A stretch of DNA of 64,000 bases from JAWSVE01 sp050633885. GTDB lineage: Bacteria; Pseudomonadota; Gammaproteobacteria; Pseudomonadales; Cellvibrionaceae. A model generated the notes under the pieces. The model was not told where the DNA came from, made no database searches, and worked only from the letters and a program-made list of their open reading frames with translations. Positions within the stretch are counted from its first letter, which is position 1; every line of letters begins with the position of its first letter. The stretch lies in the NCBI GenBank assembly GCA_050633885.1, contig JBOEHK010000002.1:434001-498000 (forward strand), read 5' to 3'. The translations under genes and the position numbers were made by a program. Shown here piece after piece: positions 63,235 to 64,000 of the stretch.

Positions 63235-64000
63235 ATGACAAATACAAAAAGTGGGCACACGATCCTTTGCACCTGGGAAATCGGATCGGAATTGGGCCAT
63301 ATTTCTAGACTTTCTGCAATAGTAAGAAAGTTGGAATCTCAAAACTATAACGTGGTTGTAGTACTAAAGGACTTGTCTCGAGCGTATCCGTTTTTTTCTG
63401 ATACTGATGTGATACTGATGCAAGCGCCAGTATGGTTACCACAAATCAGTATGCAAAGACCGATTGCTTGTCTTGCTGATAGTTTGTTGTTATTGGGATA
63501 TTTAGAAACTGACGCTCTGCACAGTTTAGTGAGGGCTTGGGAATCGATCATTGATTTAGTGAAGCCAGATTTAATGCTTTTTGATTATTCTCCAACTGCC
63601 ATGTTGGCGTCACAAAATTTTTCAGCTCCTAAACTATTAGTGGGAAATGGTTTCGCTGATCCGGCTCCCGGTTACCCCATCGCAGATTGGCGTCCGTATT
63701 CTAGTAATGATCAATTGATTCAACGCCAAGAAGAGAGGGTTTTAGTGCAAATAAATAACGTACTTTCGCGTAAAAATATTTCACCATTGACAAGGCTGAG
63801 TGATTTGTTTTCTGTTGATAAGACGTTGATCTCGACATTTTCTGAATTGGATTTGTACAAAGGATTACGAAAGCAAGCTGAATATTGTGTAGGCTCTTCA
63901 TCCGTTCTCGTCGATAAAAAAATACAATTTCCTGACTCTAAAAAATTAAAAATTGTTGCGTATTTAAAATCTGCCTATCCACAATTGCCTCTGTTAATAG
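63235..64000 (+). CDS. GT-B glycosyltransferase (3' partial)
   Basis: The frame is open from ATG 63235 to the window edge, giving 255 visible residues. The start CTWEIGSELGHISRLSAIV is the acceptor-side nucleotide-sugar glycosyltransferase pattern of the MGT/UGT group, and KPDLMLFDYSPTAMLAS fits the following strand. The donor domain lies beyond the window. It is divergent from the barrel protein, 187 bases away, sharing a promoter region. The acceptor is unknown; modification of an envelope component is only a guess. Confidence 0.8.
   Translation, partial: MTNTKSGHTILCTWEIGSELGHISRLSAIVRKLESQNYNVVVVLKDLSRAYPFFSDTDVILMQAPVWLPQISMQRPIACLADSLLLLGYLETDALHSLVRAWESIIDLVKPDLMLFDYSPTAMLASQNFSAPKLLVGNGFADPAPGYPIADWRPYSSNDQLIQRQEERVLVQINNVLSRKNISPLTRLSDLFSVDKTLISTFSELDLYKGLRKQAEYCVGSSSVLVDKKIQFPDSKKLKIVAYLKSAYPQLPLLI

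Overview
The window reads as chromosomal DNA of an AT-leaning, free-living, probably marine or aquatic gammaproteobacterium. The evidence is indirect: RimO, RlmA, YebC, YchJ, DUF3301 and DUF3820 genes of proteobacterial type, a complete zwf-pgl-edd-eda Entner-Doudoroff run, large periplasmic and outer-membrane proteins, and an Acr3-type arsenic operon. I see no rRNA, tRNA, CRISPR array, integrase, transposase or prophage gene. The window cuts one gene at each end.

Layout. 1-8.1 kb: a co-directional operon of a TPR/HExxH peptidase (5' end missing), a secreted DUF4159 protein, a MoxR AAA+ ATPase, a DUF58 protein and a BatA-like VWA membrane protein, followed by rimO. 9.6-13.6 kb (minus strand): a three-subunit molybdenum hydroxylase with a trailing MoaD/ThiS-like gene. 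13.9-21.0 kb: a 1739-residue hybrid histidine kinase with a FixL-like PAS domain, a 17-codon coupled leader ORF in front of it, and a CHASE-domain histidine kinase. 21.0-22.6 kb: an alkaline phosphatase. 22.8-30.7 kb: the transglutaminase/DUF2126, circularly permuted ATP-grasp, alpha-E and Anbu (ancestral proteasome-like) cluster, with an added zinc metallopeptidase. 30.9-32.6 kb: a PAP2 phosphatase and a VC2487-like glycosyltransferase behind a good match to a Pho box. 32.9-37.7 kb: the Entner-Doudoroff genes. 37.7-41.9 kb: small conserved housekeeping genes. 42-46 kb: a DEAD-box helicase and molybdate importer modABC. 46-54 kb: an acetyltransferase, a lipoprotein esterase, a YqaA membrane protein, a stand-alone prodomain-like lipoprotein next to a secreted subtilase with two PPC domains, and a BON-OmpA plus DUF4332 pair. 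54-58.3 kb: a glutathione peroxidase, a three-heme cytochrome c, rlmA and dps. 58.6-61.3 kb: arsR-arsC-acr3-arsH with a readable promoter/operator. 61.5-64 kb: an Ig-like/autotransporter-barrel protein and a divergent, truncated glycosyltransferase.

Themes. Molybdenum appears twice, as an importer (modABC) and a consumer (the hydroxylase with its own MoaD-like protein). Phosphate scavenging is suggested by the alkaline phosphatase and by the Pho-box unit, which could turn phospholipid into glycolipid when phosphate is short. Proteolysis recurs in the TPR peptidase, the Anbu cluster with its metallopeptidase, and the subtilase with its separate prodomain-like lipoprotein. The best leads are the Pho-box PAP2/glycosyltransferase operon, the prodomain-like lipoprotein beside the subtilase, and the Anbu cluster with an overlapping zincin gene. 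All function calls come from motifs read by eye; no database search was possible.
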